From the NCBI RefSeq assembly GCF_029888045.1, contig NZ_JARXRN010000025.1, positions 402,368 through 466,367 on the forward strand: DNA of 64,000 bases, written 5' to 3'. Within the stretch, counting starts at the first letter, position 1. Every line of letters begins with the position of its first letter. Shown here one piece after another: positions 44,920 through 53,111 of this stretch. Source of the stretch: Luteimonas rhizosphaericola. GTDB taxonomy: Bacteria > Pseudomonadota > Gammaproteobacteria > Xanthomonadales > Xanthomonadaceae. The notes beneath the pieces were generated by a model, which worked only from the letters and a program-made list of their open reading frames with translations, was not told where the DNA came from and did no database searches. The position numbers and the translations under genes are program-made.

Positions 44920-44962
44920 GCAACATTTTTGTTGCGATATGTTGTATATAAGTTTCGTTACA
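44920..44962. promoter_or_regulatory. Divergent promoter region with inverted repeat and TTTCGTT element
   Basis: The 112-base gap between the GH36 and amidohydrolase genes has an A/T-rich core. GCAAC-ATTTTT-GTTGC (44920-44935) is a perfect inverted repeat, TGTATATAAG follows, and AGTTTCGTTACA (44951-44962) repeats the DeoR/AgaR-type element seen before TBDR 2. It probably carries both divergent promoters. Confidence 0.55.
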
Positions 44963-44979
44963 TTCCCATGGAGCCCGCG

Positions 44980-46098
44980 ATGCACGCCCGAACCCTTGCC
45001 TGCCTCGGCGCCGTGCTGGCGCTCGCGACCGCCTGTGCGCCGGTCGCCACCACCCCCGCCATGGCCGGCGCGCCCGTGCCGGACGCGACCTACACCATGG
45101 CCGATTTCGCCCGCGTGGCGAAGTTCGACGCGCACGTGCACGCCAACACCTCCCAGCACGCCTTCCTCGACCAGGCCGCGGTCGACAACTTCGAACTGCT
45201 GACGATCAACGTCGACTATCCGGTGTTCCCGTCGATCGCCGACCAGCGCACCGCGGCGCTGGCGCTGGCGAAGGCCGATCCCGCGCGCCTGCACTGGGCC
45301 GCCACGTTCTCGATGGACGGCTTCGGCACGCCGCAGTGGCGCAGTTCGGTCGGGCAGGCGATCGACGCCGCGGCCAATGAGGGCGCGCTGGCGGTCAAGA
45401 TCTGGAAGAACGTCGGCATGATCGAAAAGGATGCGCACGGGCGCCTGGTCATGCTCGACCATCCCGCGCTGGCGCCGGTGGCCGAACACGTGCGCGCGCG
45501 CGGCTTGGCCCTGATCGGCCACCAGGGCGAGCCGCACAACTGCTGGCTGCCGCTGGAGCAGATGACCACCGACAACGACCGCGAGTACTTCGCCAACCAT
45601 CCGCAGTACCACATGTACCTGCATCCGGACGAGCCCTCGTACGAGGACCACATGGCGGTGCGCGACCGCTTCGTGGCCGCGCACCCGCAGTTGCGCTTCG
45701 TCGGCGCGCACATGGCCAGCCTCGAATACGACGTCGACCGCGTGGGCGCGTTCCTCGACCGGTTCCCCAACGCCAGCGTCGACCTCGCCGCGCGCATGAG
45801 CCAGGTGCAATACCAGTCGGTGCGCGACCGCGAACGCGTGCGCCGCTTCTTCATCCGCTACCAGGACCGGATCCTCTACGGCACCGACCTCACCCAGGGT
45901 CCGGATGCGGAACCGGCCGAGTTCGCGCGCAGCGCGCACGAGACGTGGACCTCCGACTGGCGCTACCTCGCCACCGGCGAATCCCAGCGCGTGGACATGA
46001 TCGACGCCGACGTGCCCGGCCTGGCGCTGCCGCGCGATGTGATCGACAGGATCTACTTCGCCAACGCGCGCCGCGTGTTCCTGCGCGACGGCCGCTGA
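44980..46098 (+). CDS. Exported amidohydrolase (amidohydrolase_2 family), probable lipoprotein
   Basis: A 372-aa TIM-barrel metal hydrolase (PF04909-like). Metal-ligand motif FDAHVHANTS lies near residue 47. Later histidines are in LIGHQGEPHN and FVGAHMAS, and the catalytic-type aspartate in RILYGTDLTQGPD. The N-terminus has a signal peptide ending LATAC, a relaxed lipobox, so it probably acts in the periplasm. The start at 44980 follows GGAG (44970-44973) with 6-base spacing. It shares a promoter region with the GalNAc operon. An exported enzyme is unlikely to be the missing GalNAc-6-phosphate deacetylase; a lactonase or deacylase role is possible. Confidence 0.82.
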   Translation: MHARTLACLGAVLALATACAPVATTPAMAGAPVPDATYTMADFARVAKFDAHVHANTSQHAFLDQAAVDNFELLTINVDYPVFPSIADQRTAALALAKADPARLHWAATFSMDGFGTPQWRSSVGQAIDAAANEGALAVKIWKNVGMIEKDAHGRLVMLDHPALAPVAEHVRARGLALIGHQGEPHNCWLPLEQMTTDNDREYFANHPQYHMYLHPDEPSYEDHMAVRDRFVAAHPQLRFVGAHMASLEYDVDRVGAFLDRFPNASVDLAARMSQVQYQSVRDRERVRRFFIRYQDRILYGTDLTQGPDAEPAEFARSAHETWTSDWRYLATGESQRVDMIDADVPGLALPRDVIDRIYFANARRVFLRDGR

Positions 46099-46117
46099 GT
46101 CGATGCGCGCGCCGGCC

Positions 46118-46897
46118 TCAGGCCAGCAGCAGTTCGAACCCGAGCTGCTGGCTGGCGGCGCGGATCTCCTCCGGCGCGCCGGTGTCGGTGATCAGCACGT
46201 CGAGCTCGCGCACCGGGATGATGCGGTGCAGGCACACGGTGCCGAACTTCGAACTGTCGGTGATCGCCACCACGTGCCGCGCGGCCTCGACCATCTTGCG
46301 GTTGAGCATCGCCTCGGGCTCGTAGTGCGTGGTGATTCCGCGTTCGAGGTCGAAGCCGTCCACGCCCAGGAACAGGCGGTCCACGTGCAGCGCGTCGAGC
46401 GCCTCGACCGTGAGCCCGCCGTAGAAGGCCATGTTCTTGCGCCGCAGCTCGCCGCCCAGCATCACCAGGCGCAGGTTGGTCTTGGGCGTGAGCGCGGTGA
46501 GCACGCCGAAATCGTTGGTGACCACGGTCACCTCGATGTTGGGCAGCGCCTCGGCCAGCTGGATCGCGGTGGTACCCGAATCGATGGCGATGGTGTCGCC
46601 GGCCTTGACCAGGGCGGCCGCGCGCTGGCCGATGCGCCGCTTCTCGTCCAGGTGCGCGGTGCGCTTGGCCTCGTAAGGCGGCTCGGCCAGGGTGCCGCCG
46701 ACCACGTGGCTGTCGATCGCGCCGCCGTAGGCGCGCGCCATCACCCCGCGTTCGGCGAGGTAGCGCAGGTCCTTGCGCACGGTCTGCATGCTGACGCCGA
46801 ACCGCCGCGCCAGCGCGGTCACCTGCACGCTGCCGTGCTGGCGCACGAGTTCGCTGATCTGCAGGCGTCGCTGGCTGGTGTCGCGGGTGGCGGCCAT
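46118..46897 (-). CDS. agaR: DeoR-family transcriptional regulator (AgaR-like)
   Basis: A 259-aa DeoR regulator: N-terminal helix-turn-helix VQVTALARRFGVSMQTVRKD, then a sugar-phosphate-binding domain (IAIDSGTTAIQLAEAL, LGGELRRKNMAFYGGL, FLGVDGFDLERGITTHYEPE). AgaR repressors respond to GalN/GalNAc phosphates and bind TTTCGTTT-type sites; such sites lie directly upstream. The AAGGAAAGGA binding site supports the ATG at 46897 over the one at 46933. It is transcribed away from TBDR 2 and likely controls both itself and the GalNAc genes. Confidence 0.9.
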   Translation of the reverse strand: MAATRDTSQRRLQISELVRQHGSVQVTALARRFGVSMQTVRKDLRYLAERGVMARAYGGAIDSHVVGGTLAEPPYEAKRTAHLDEKRRIGQRAAALVKAGDTIAIDSGTTAIQLAEALPNIEVTVVTNDFGVLTALTPKTNLRLVMLGGELRRKNMAFYGGLTVEALDALHVDRLFLGVDGFDLERGITTHYEPEAMLNRKMVEAARHVVAITDSSKFGTVCLHRIIPVRELDVLITDTGAPEEIRAASQQLGFELLLA

Positions 46898-46930
46898 GGG
46901 GTCCTTTCCTTGTGACGCCCGAGTATGCGA

Positions 46931-46997
46931 CATTTCGTTAAATTTCGCTATTGATGCAAAACGAAACATGAGATAGGCTCGGTTTCGTTTCGTTAAG
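46931..46997. promoter_or_regulatory. AgaR/DeoR operator cluster between agaR and TBDR 2
   Basis: Three TTTCG-rich elements lie in the divergent gap: ATTTCGTTAAATTTCG (46932-46947), the inverse CAAAACGAAACATG (46957-46970) and GGTTTCGTTTCGTTAAG (46981-46997). E. coli AgaR sites are built of repeated TTTCGTTT-like units, so these match in kind. They flank both starts (46897 minus, 47031 plus). Confidence 0.72.
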
Positions 46998-47030
46998 CCT
47001 TGCCGCCCAACGCCCGAGGAGAGAGCCGCC

Positions 47031-49901
47031 GTGACACCCGCCCGCCTGCACCGAAAGACGCTTTTCTGCAGTATCGCCCTGGCCCTGCTGCCGTCCGCGG
47101 CCTTCGCCCAGCAGGCCGGGGCCGACACCACCGCCGATCCTCAGGCCGGCCAGCCCGCCGCGGAGTCGATCGAATCGCTCGACACCGTGATCGTCACCGG
47201 CGTGCGCGGCAGCCTCGCGCGCGCCACCGAACTCAAGCGCGAATCCTCGACCGTGCAGGACTCGATCAGCGCGCTGGAGCTGGGCAAGTTCCCGGACGAC
47301 AACGTGGCCGATTCGCTCAGCCACATCACCGGCGTGTCGATCTCGCGCACCGCCGGCGGCGAAGGCCAGAAGGTGAGCGTGCGCGGCCTCGGGCCGGAGT
47401 ACACGCTCACCACCTTCAACGGACGCATCCTCGCCACCGACGGCGCCGGGCGCGATTTCGCCTACGACGTGCTGCCCGCGGACGTGATCAGCGGCGCCGA
47501 CGTGATCAAAGGCGCGCAGGCCTCGCTCACCGAGGGCGCGATCGGCGGCCTGATCAACCTGCGCTCGGCCAGCCCGTTCGACCAGGCCGGCCAGCATGGC
47601 GTGGTGCGGCTGGAGGGCGACCGCAACCTGATGTCCGAGCAGAACGGCGGCAAGCTCTCGGCCGCCTACAGCAACACCTTCGCCGACGACACCTTCGGCG
47701 TGCTGCTGGGCGTGGTCTACGGGCGCCGCAAGGACCGCACCGACGTGGCCGGCAACGACGGCGGCTGGAGCCGCAACGCAGACCCCACCGACGAGAGCTG
47801 GCTGTGGGGCAACACCTGGGGCGGGCACATCGACCCCAACGGCAACGGCGTGCTGGACGAGGAGGAATACGGCCTGATCGGCCCGGGCCAGTTCCGCATC
47901 GGCTCGATCCTGGAGGAGAAGAAGCGCAAGGCGTTCTCGGCGAAACTCGAGTGGCGGCCGAGCGACAGCGTGAAGATCTCGGTCGACGGGCTGAAGACGC
48001 GCCTGGACTCGCCGCAGGTGGGCTACCAGCAGTCGTACTACCCGCTGTTCGCGCCGGGCCGCTGGTCGAACATGACGATCGACAACGGCATCGTCACCGA
48101 CTTCACCATGGACAATCCGGATCCGGAACTGCGGCTAAACCCCGAACTGCTGAACCAGACCGAGTACCGCGTGGTCGATACCGACCTGTACGGCGTCAAC
48201 GGCGAGTGGAAGGTCAACGACGACTTCACCGTCACCGCCGACCTGTACCGCTCGACCTCCAGCCGCTATTCCGGCGGCCAGGACTCGTACGTGGTGCTGC
48301 GCATGGCGCGGCCGAACACCGCCCGCATCTGGCTCGACGGGGGCATCCCCAACGTCGACGCGGACTTCGACGACGGGCGCAACCTGATCGACGGCCTGGC
48401 CAACGGCGAATTCGGCCCCAGCGATTTCAACACCCACTACTTCTCGCTGGCCGGCGACAACATCGACGACCGCATCAACGGCGGCTCGGTGGCCGGCGAG
48501 CTGTACGTCGGCGAGCTCGGGATCGAACGGCTGAAGTTCGGCTTCAACCGCACCGACCGCCGCAAGGCGCGCGACCTGGTCAACAACGCGCTCAACGGCG
48601 GCGCCGACTACTACTCCAGCGGCAACGCGATCAACGTGGGCGACCTCGGCGGCAGCGTGCTGTCGGACACCTTCAACCTGCCCAACTTCATGAGCGGCGT
48701 GTCGTCGGTGTTCCCGCGCTCGTTCCTGGGCTTCGACGTGCCGGGCTACATCGCCGCGCTGCGGGCCTACGACGGCAATCCGCGTCCCGGCGGCGGCACC
48801 TACGACTACGCCGCGGCCGCGCCGGTGTGGAACCCGCTGCAGAGCTACCGCGTGAGCGAGAAGACCAACGCGGCCTATATCGAACTCGACCTCGCCGGCG
48901 ACCGCTGGGAGGGCAACGCCGGCCTGCGCCTGGTCAAGACCCAGACCACCGCCCAGGCCTGGGACGCGAAGATCCTGAGCATCGTCGAGTTCGGGGCGTT
49001 CAACTACTCCGCGGTGTACGACGAGCCGAGCTCGGTGTACCAGGAGGCCGAGTACACGTACGCCCTGCCGACCGCCAACTTCACCTGGCACTTCACCGAC
49101 GAGCTGCAGCTGCGCCTGGGCGCGGCCAAGACCATGGCCCGCCCGGCGGTGAGCCAGCTGGCGCCCACCAACACCACCGAAAGCGTGTCCTGGGGCGAGT
49201 TCACCCAGATCTACGGCGGCAACGCCGAGCTCAAGCCCTACACCGCGCGCCAGGGCGACGTGTCGCTGGAGTGGTACTTCTCCGAGAACTCGATCGCCAA
49301 CTTCGCCGTGTTCCACAAGCGCATCGAGAACCAGATCACCACCAGCTGGGAGCCGGGCCAGGACATCGGCGTGGGGCCGATCGTCGACACCGACGGCAAC
49401 CCCATCACCGACGGACCGACCCTGTTCAACGTGATGCGCCCGATCAACGGCGACTACGCCAAGGTGCGCGGCTTCGAGGCCGGCCTGCAGCACTTCTGGG
49501 ACAACGGCTTCGGCTTCCGCGCCCAGTACACGCGCAACTGGTCGAAGAGCTGGGTGGCCGACGAGGAGCGCCCGCTGGAAGGCATCGCGCCGTCGGTGTA
49601 CTCGCTGGGCGTGATGTACGAGAAGGGCGCGTGGTCCGCCGGCGCGACCGCCGACCACACCGACGGTTTCGTCACCGCGATCAACGTGCTGGGGGGCGGC
49701 TACAACGAGCAGGCGGATCCGATCACCTGGCTCACCGCGCACGTCTCCTACAACGTCAACGACGACTTCACCGTGTCGCTGGAGGGCAGCAACCTGCTCG
49801 ACGAGGAGAACACCTACAGCATCAACGGCAATCCGCTGCTGTCGCAGGGCTACTATCGCTACGGGCGTTCGCTCACCCTGGGGCTGAGCTACCGCTTCTG
49901 A
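47031..49901 (+). CDS. TonB-dependent receptor in amino-sugar locus (TBDR 2)
   Basis: A 956-aa outer-membrane receptor of the same clade as TBDR 1. The signal peptide ends SAAFA-QQ, the TonB box is LDTVIVTG, and the plug contains DSISALELGKFPDDNVADSL, VSVRGLGPEYTLTTFNGR and GAIGGLINLRSA. The barrel ends LTLGLSYRF. The start is a GTG at 47031 behind GAGGAGAG. The AgaR-type operators immediately upstream predict induction by GalNAc or galactosamine-containing glycans. The DUF4832 gene follows on the same strand after a hairpin. Confidence 0.95.
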   Translation: MTPARLHRKTLFCSIALALLPSAAFAQQAGADTTADPQAGQPAAESIESLDTVIVTGVRGSLARATELKRESSTVQDSISALELGKFPDDNVADSLSHITGVSISRTAGGEGQKVSVRGLGPEYTLTTFNGRILATDGAGRDFAYDVLPADVISGADVIKGAQASLTEGAIGGLINLRSASPFDQAGQHGVVRLEGDRNLMSEQNGGKLSAAYSNTFADDTFGVLLGVVYGRRKDRTDVAGNDGGWSRNADPTDESWLWGNTWGGHIDPNGNGVLDEEEYGLIGPGQFRIGSILEEKKRKAFSAKLEWRPSDSVKISVDGLKTRLDSPQVGYQQSYYPLFAPGRWSNMTIDNGIVTDFTMDNPDPELRLNPELLNQTEYRVVDTDLYGVNGEWKVNDDFTVTADLYRSTSSRYSGGQDSYVVLRMARPNTARIWLDGGIPNVDADFDDGRNLIDGLANGEFGPSDFNTHYFSLAGDNIDDRINGGSVAGELYVGELGIERLKFGFNRTDRRKARDLVNNALNGGADYYSSGNAINVGDLGGSVLSDTFNLPNFMSGVSSVFPRSFLGFDVPGYIAALRAYDGNPRPGGGTYDYAAAAPVWNPLQSYRVSEKTNAAYIELDLAGDRWEGNAGLRLVKTQTTAQAWDAKILSIVEFGAFNYSAVYDEPSSVYQEAEYTYALPTANFTWHFTDELQLRLGAAKTMARPAVSQLAPTNTTESVSWGEFTQIYGGNAELKPYTARQGDVSLEWYFSENSIANFAVFHKRIENQITTSWEPGQDIGVGPIVDTDGNPITDGPTLFNVMRPINGDYAKVRGFEAGLQHFWDNGFGFRAQYTRNWSKSWVADEERPLEGIAPSVYSLGVMYEKGAWSAGATADHTDGFVTAINVLGGGYNEQADPITWLTAHVSYNVNDDFTVSLEGSNLLDEENTYSINGNPLLSQGYYRYGRSLTLGLSYRF

Positions 49902-49911
49902 CGGCGCCACC

Positions 49912-49934
49912 CGGCCGGCCCGCGTGGCCGGCCG
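49912..49934 (+). terminator. Intercistronic hairpin after TBDR 2
   Basis: CGGCCGGCC-CGCGT-GGCCGGCCG is a perfect 9-base-pair stem ten bases after the receptor stop, with no T-tract. It probably attenuates rather than ends transcription into the DUF4832 gene at 49960. Confidence 0.45.
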
Positions 49935-49959
49935 TTCCATCGGACAGGGAGTCGAGGCG

Positions 49960-51525
49960 ATGCGGGGATGGAAGATCGTGGCGGGCGTGGTTCCGCTGGT
50001 CGTGGGACTGGCCTGCGGCGGTGCGTCGCAGGCGGTGCCGCGCAGTGCGGAGCGGTGGGTGGAGCTGCGGGCGATCGCCGACGGGTGGTTCGGGACGACC
50101 GCCTCCCGGCGCATCGCATCTCCGACAGCGTTGCGTCATGTGGGGGCGGCGGCGCCGCGACGCGTCGCGGCCGCGCCGGTGGTCGCCAGCTGGACCACTG
50201 CGCCCTCCGTCCCGATCGTGCCCTCCGCAGCGCCCTCGGTGCCCGCCGGAGCGCAGGCGGCGCCGCGCGTCACCGGCGGACGCGGCCATCGCCACCGGCG
50301 TGCGGCGGCCGCGTTCGAACCGGTGCCGCTGCAGTCGCGCATCGACGCCGTGCAGCCGATGACCGGCATCGTGCTGTGGAGCGACAACGCGTCCGGCCTG
50401 GCCGCGCTGGGCGACGACGTGCAGCTGGAGTTCGCCTACCTGCGCTACCGCGACGTGAGCCCGACCTCGAACGTCTTCGACTGGTCCGCCGTCGACACGC
50501 GCCTGGCCGCCGCGGCCGCGCGCGGGCACCAGATGATCCTGCGCTTCCACGACACCTATCCCGGCCGCACGGAGATCTCGATCCCGGCCGACATCGCCGA
50601 CGGCCCGGACCACGTCACCGCCTTCCACACCGTCGAGGGCCGGCGCACCTTCATCCCCGACTGGCGCTCGCAGCGGCTGCGGCAGTTCGTGCTGGACTTC
50701 TACAGCCGTTTCGCGCAGCGCTACGACCGCGACCCGCGCCTGGCCTTCGTGCAGGTGGGCTTCGGTTCCTACGCCGAGTATCACCTGTGGGACGGGCCGC
50801 TGACGCTGGGGCAGACGTTCCCGTCCAAGGCCTTCCAGCGCGAGGCCCTCGAACACCTCGGCGCGCGCTTCGCGCAGACGCCATGGTCGGTGTCGATCGA
50901 TGCCGCGAGCGAGGTCTACTCGCCGTTCCCGTCCGTGCCGTCGCTGCGCACCCTGCGCTTCGGCCTGTTCGACGACTCCTTCATGCACGAGCGCCACTCG
51001 GAAAGCGACAGCGAGTACAACCGCGCCGCCTGGCGCTTCTTCGGCGACGCGCGCCATCACGACGGCCCCGCCGGCGGCGAGTTCAGCTACTACAGCGAAT
51101 ACGACCAGGCCCACGTGCTCGACCTGCCCAACGGCCCGCACGGCCGCAGCTTCGAATCCTTCGCCGCCCAGTACCGCATCAGCTACATCATCGGCAACGA
51201 CCAGCCGCGCTACCAGCCGCGCGCCCGCATCCGACAGGCCTCCATGGCCACCGGCTACGCCTTCCGCATCACCCGGCTCGAGAGCAACGGCCAATGCGTG
51301 CGCCTGACCGTGCGCAACGATGGCGTCGCTCCCATTTACCACGACGCCTGGCCCGCCGCGAACGGCCATCGGGCGGCCGCCTCGCTCAGGGGTGTTCTGC
51401 CGGGCGCGACACGCGATTTCGAGACCTGCCCGGGAGCCCACGCGCGCGACGCGCTGCAGGTGAGCATCGAGAGCGACCGACTCGTGCCGGGTCAGCGGAT
51501 CCAGTTCGAGGCGGCGCTGCAGTAG
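49960..51525 (+). CDS. Exported DUF4832-type TIM-barrel protein, putative glycosidase
   Basis: The protein is 521 aa. A signal peptide (MRGWKIVAGVVPLVVGLACG) is followed by about 95 residues of Ala/Pro/Arg-rich linker. A barrel domain then has VLWSDNAS, LEFAYLRYRDVSP, MILRFHDTYPG, LAFVQVGFGSYAEYHLWDG and RFGLFDDSFMHERH, with conserved acidic residues placed as in retaining clan-A-like hydrolases. A C-terminal DUF4832 beta domain follows (RITRLESNGQCVRLTVRNDG). No activity is established for the family as far as I know. Its position behind the AgaR-controlled TBDR suggests it trims the imported or captured amino-sugar polymer. Confidence 0.8.
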   Translation: MRGWKIVAGVVPLVVGLACGGASQAVPRSAERWVELRAIADGWFGTTASRRIASPTALRHVGAAAPRRVAAAPVVASWTTAPSVPIVPSAAPSVPAGAQAAPRVTGGRGHRHRRAAAAFEPVPLQSRIDAVQPMTGIVLWSDNASGLAALGDDVQLEFAYLRYRDVSPTSNVFDWSAVDTRLAAAAARGHQMILRFHDTYPGRTEISIPADIADGPDHVTAFHTVEGRRTFIPDWRSQRLRQFVLDFYSRFAQRYDRDPRLAFVQVGFGSYAEYHLWDGPLTLGQTFPSKAFQREALEHLGARFAQTPWSVSIDAASEVYSPFPSVPSLRTLRFGLFDDSFMHERHSESDSEYNRAAWRFFGDARHHDGPAGGEFSYYSEYDQAHVLDLPNGPHGRSFESFAAQYRISYIIGNDQPRYQPRARIRQASMATGYAFRITRLESNGQCVRLTVRNDGVAPIYHDAWPAANGHRAAASLRGVLPGATRDFETCPGAHARDALQVSIESDRLVPGQRIQFEAALQ

Positions 51526-51678
51526 CTAGCGTCGTACCGGACGGCGTGCGGATGATCGGTGGCGGGACTGTCCGACCAGCGGAGGGATTTGCTCGTCGCA
51601 CTCCGGGGATGATGGCTTCTCGACTATTCGGCGTTCGCTCTGGGCGGCCATTCGCCGCCTCACGCGATTGCCACCGAA

Positions 51679-51927
51679 TCAGTCCTTGGATCGGCCAAGG
51701 CCGAGGCCATGGTAGACCAGCACACACCCGAGCAGGAACGGAAACGACACGATCATAATGAAACGGAGCGGATCGTCCGCGACGTGTACAACGACGACGC
51801 TGGCTACACGTCGACGTCGCCCTGTAATGGACGCGATACCTGTCACAAGAAAGAAGATCCACACCGCCCAGCTGAGCAACCCGAGGGCGAAAAGCGAATA
51901 TGCAGGCTCGTGCTTTCGGCCAGTCAT
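51679..51927 (-). CDS. Cassette-borne small membrane protein (82 aa)
   Basis: MTGRKHEPAYSLFALGLLSW begins a protein with two predicted membrane helices (SLFALGLLSWAVWIFFLVTG and RFIMIVSFPFLLGCVLVYHG) separated by an arginine-rich basic loop. No recognised domain. The reading direction matches the other cassette genes, and attC site 52085-52142 lies upstream of it in that direction, so it is the third cassette ORF. No attC is visible after its stop, so the cassette may be fixed. A longer start at 52008 is possible. Confidence 0.5.
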   Translation of the reverse strand: MTGRKHEPAYSLFALGLLSWAVWIFFLVTGIASITGRRRRVASVVVVHVADDPLRFIMIVSFPFLLGCVLVYHGLGLGRSKD

Positions 51928-52084
51928 TGCACCTGCGTTCCGAGCGTGTTGAGCGGGCAGGAGCCAGTATCGCTTGGAACTCGCGCGGATGCCTAGCCCT
52001 TGCGGCATGCCGCGCGGATCGGCGCTTTCGCAGATGACGATGGCCTCCAGGTGAACCGAGCCCGCGCCACCCAATGCAACGGAA

Positions 52085-52142
52085 CTGAAGCCTGAGTCAA
52101 GCCGACCCGCGAAGCGGTTTCGGCTTGAATGAATTGTTAGGC
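52085..52142 (-). repeat. Integron attC site, downstream core degenerate
   Basis: Read on the minus strand it starts with core GCCTAAC followed by AATTCATTCAAGCCG and a CCGCTTCGCGG hairpin tip, then CGGCTTGACTCAGGC. This is the class 1 integron/Xanthomonas-type attC plan. The distal GTTRRRY core is missing (TTCAGTTCC instead), so recombination at this edge may be impaired. The stop TAA of the cassette-2 gene lies inside the first core. Confidence 0.82.
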
Positions 52143-52451
52143 GGCACGCTGCACATTGAACAGCACAAGCACGTAGCCAACGATCACGAGAACAACAAGC
52201 GCATAAGTGGAAGTGTGTTGCGCGGGACGTGGGAGGGAACAGAACCTGTCCCGCAAGGTGTACAGAAGCACGCAAGATGCGGACGACGCAAAGAAGACGC
52301 ATACCACAAGCCACTCGCGTGCACTTAGCGTAGCCGATACGATTGCCGCGCCAAGTGCGAAGAGCCCGAGCGGCAATGCCGCGGCACTGACGCCGAACGC
52401 GGCTATCCAGGAACGAGTGACTAGAACTGTGGCCCGACTCGTAGTGTCCAT
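52137..52451 (-). CDS. Cassette-borne membrane protein (104 aa)
   Basis: The product MDTTSRATVLVTRSWIAAFG... has four hydrophobic stretches (AFGVSAAALPLGLFALGAAI; WLVVCVFFASSASCVLLYTL; STYALVVLVIVGYVLVLF among them), so it is an integral membrane protein with no recognised domain. The start ATG lies five bases after an attC core (GTTAGGC) and the stop TAA lies in the next attC core, the hallmark of a gene cassette. Base composition is less GC-rich than the flanking chromosome. Confidence 0.72.
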   Translation of the reverse strand: MDTTSRATVLVTRSWIAAFGVSAAALPLGLFALGAAIVSATLSAREWLVVCVFFASSASCVLLYTLRDRFCSLPRPAQHTSTYALVVLVIVGYVLVLFNVQRAA

Positions 52452-52454
52452 GCC

Positions 52455-52514
52455 GCCTAACACCTGAGTTAAGCCGCGCCGCGAAGCGGCGTCGGCTTGG
52501 ACGAATTGTTAGGC
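52455..52514 (-). repeat. Integron attC site, 60 bases, complete
   Basis: On the minus strand: GCCTAAC core, AATTCGTCCAAGCCGACG, hairpin tip CCGCTTCGCGG, CGGCTTAACTCAGG and closing core GTTAGGC. Both RYYYAAC and GTTRRRY cores are intact and the arms pair imperfectly with the extra-helical bases typical of attC. It closely resembles aadA-type and Xanthomonas integron attC sites. The TAA stop of the upstream cassette ORF is inside the first core. Confidence 0.92.
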
Positions 52515-53102
52515 CGCGCCGATTTGACGGCACAAGCCCTCAAATTGGGTGAGGGCAGACTCAAGGAGGGTAGTGAGCTTGCCCACGACGTTGCCAGCAG
52601 AATCCCGCACGTCTGCGTCTATCACGACCTGAAGTGGCTCACCATCGAGGTGGGTGATAATTCCTTCAGGAAATTTAATCTGGATTGTCGCCTTGCTGCC
52701 GCCAGCCTTGGGCTCCAGGCGCATGCCTCGGTGGACATTGTGCAGCGTTGGAAACAGGCCGGAGTGACCGCCGTTGCGATCAAAGCCTCCATGCTTTTCT
52801 GTATTGGCCAGGTCCTTTAGTACCTTGAGCTCAAAGCAGGCTTGAGTAAACTGCTCAAGAGGAGCGGTGCTCTGCTTATGCTCTCTAAGCCACCGCTTCA
52901 GATGATCTGGTAGATTAGCGAGCAATGCGATGGCCGAATGCGCGTTGTTCTCGATCTCTTCAGGTGACATGTCCTTATCGAAGGTCATGCGGCCGGTAGT
53001 GCCTTCCTGCACGTACTTAACAGTCGACTGTATGTCGGTCTCTACGACCGTGCCGAGCGATGCGTAGATTCGCTGAATTCGCTTACCAATACTGGTGGAC
53101 AT
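52509..53102 (-). CDS. Cassette-borne hypothetical protein (197 aa)
   Basis: MSTSIGKRIQRIYASLGTVV starts a soluble, mainly helical protein in its first half (IQRIYASLGTVVETDIQSTV, NLPDHLKRWLREHK) with a beta-rich second half (ATIQIKFPEGI, EPLQVVIDADVRDSAGNVV). No domain with known function is recognised. It is preceded by a GTTAGGC core at 53112-53118 and ends with its TAA in the attC core, so it is a complete cassette. Codon choice is visibly more A/T-tolerant than in neighbouring genes, indicating transfer. Confidence 0.75.
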   Translation of the reverse strand: MSTSIGKRIQRIYASLGTVVETDIQSTVKYVQEGTTGRMTFDKDMSPEEIENNAHSAIALLANLPDHLKRWLREHKQSTAPLEQFTQACFELKVLKDLANTEKHGGFDRNGGHSGLFPTLHNVHRGMRLEPKAGGSKATIQIKFPEGIITHLDGEPLQVVIDADVRDSAGNVVGKLTTLLESALTQFEGLCRQIGAA

Positions 53103-53111
53103 GCCTGCGCG

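Noticed and set aside
44980-46098. Calling the exported amidohydrolase the missing GalNAc-6-phosphate deacetylase
   Set aside because: It has a signal peptide and belongs to the amidohydrolase_2 group, whereas AgaA/NagA act on a cytoplasmic phosphosugar and have different motifs.
51386-51862. Minus-strand ORF at the cassette edge
   Set aside because: It overlaps the DUF4832 gene end and the cassette-3 ORF in other frames and shows no start signal.
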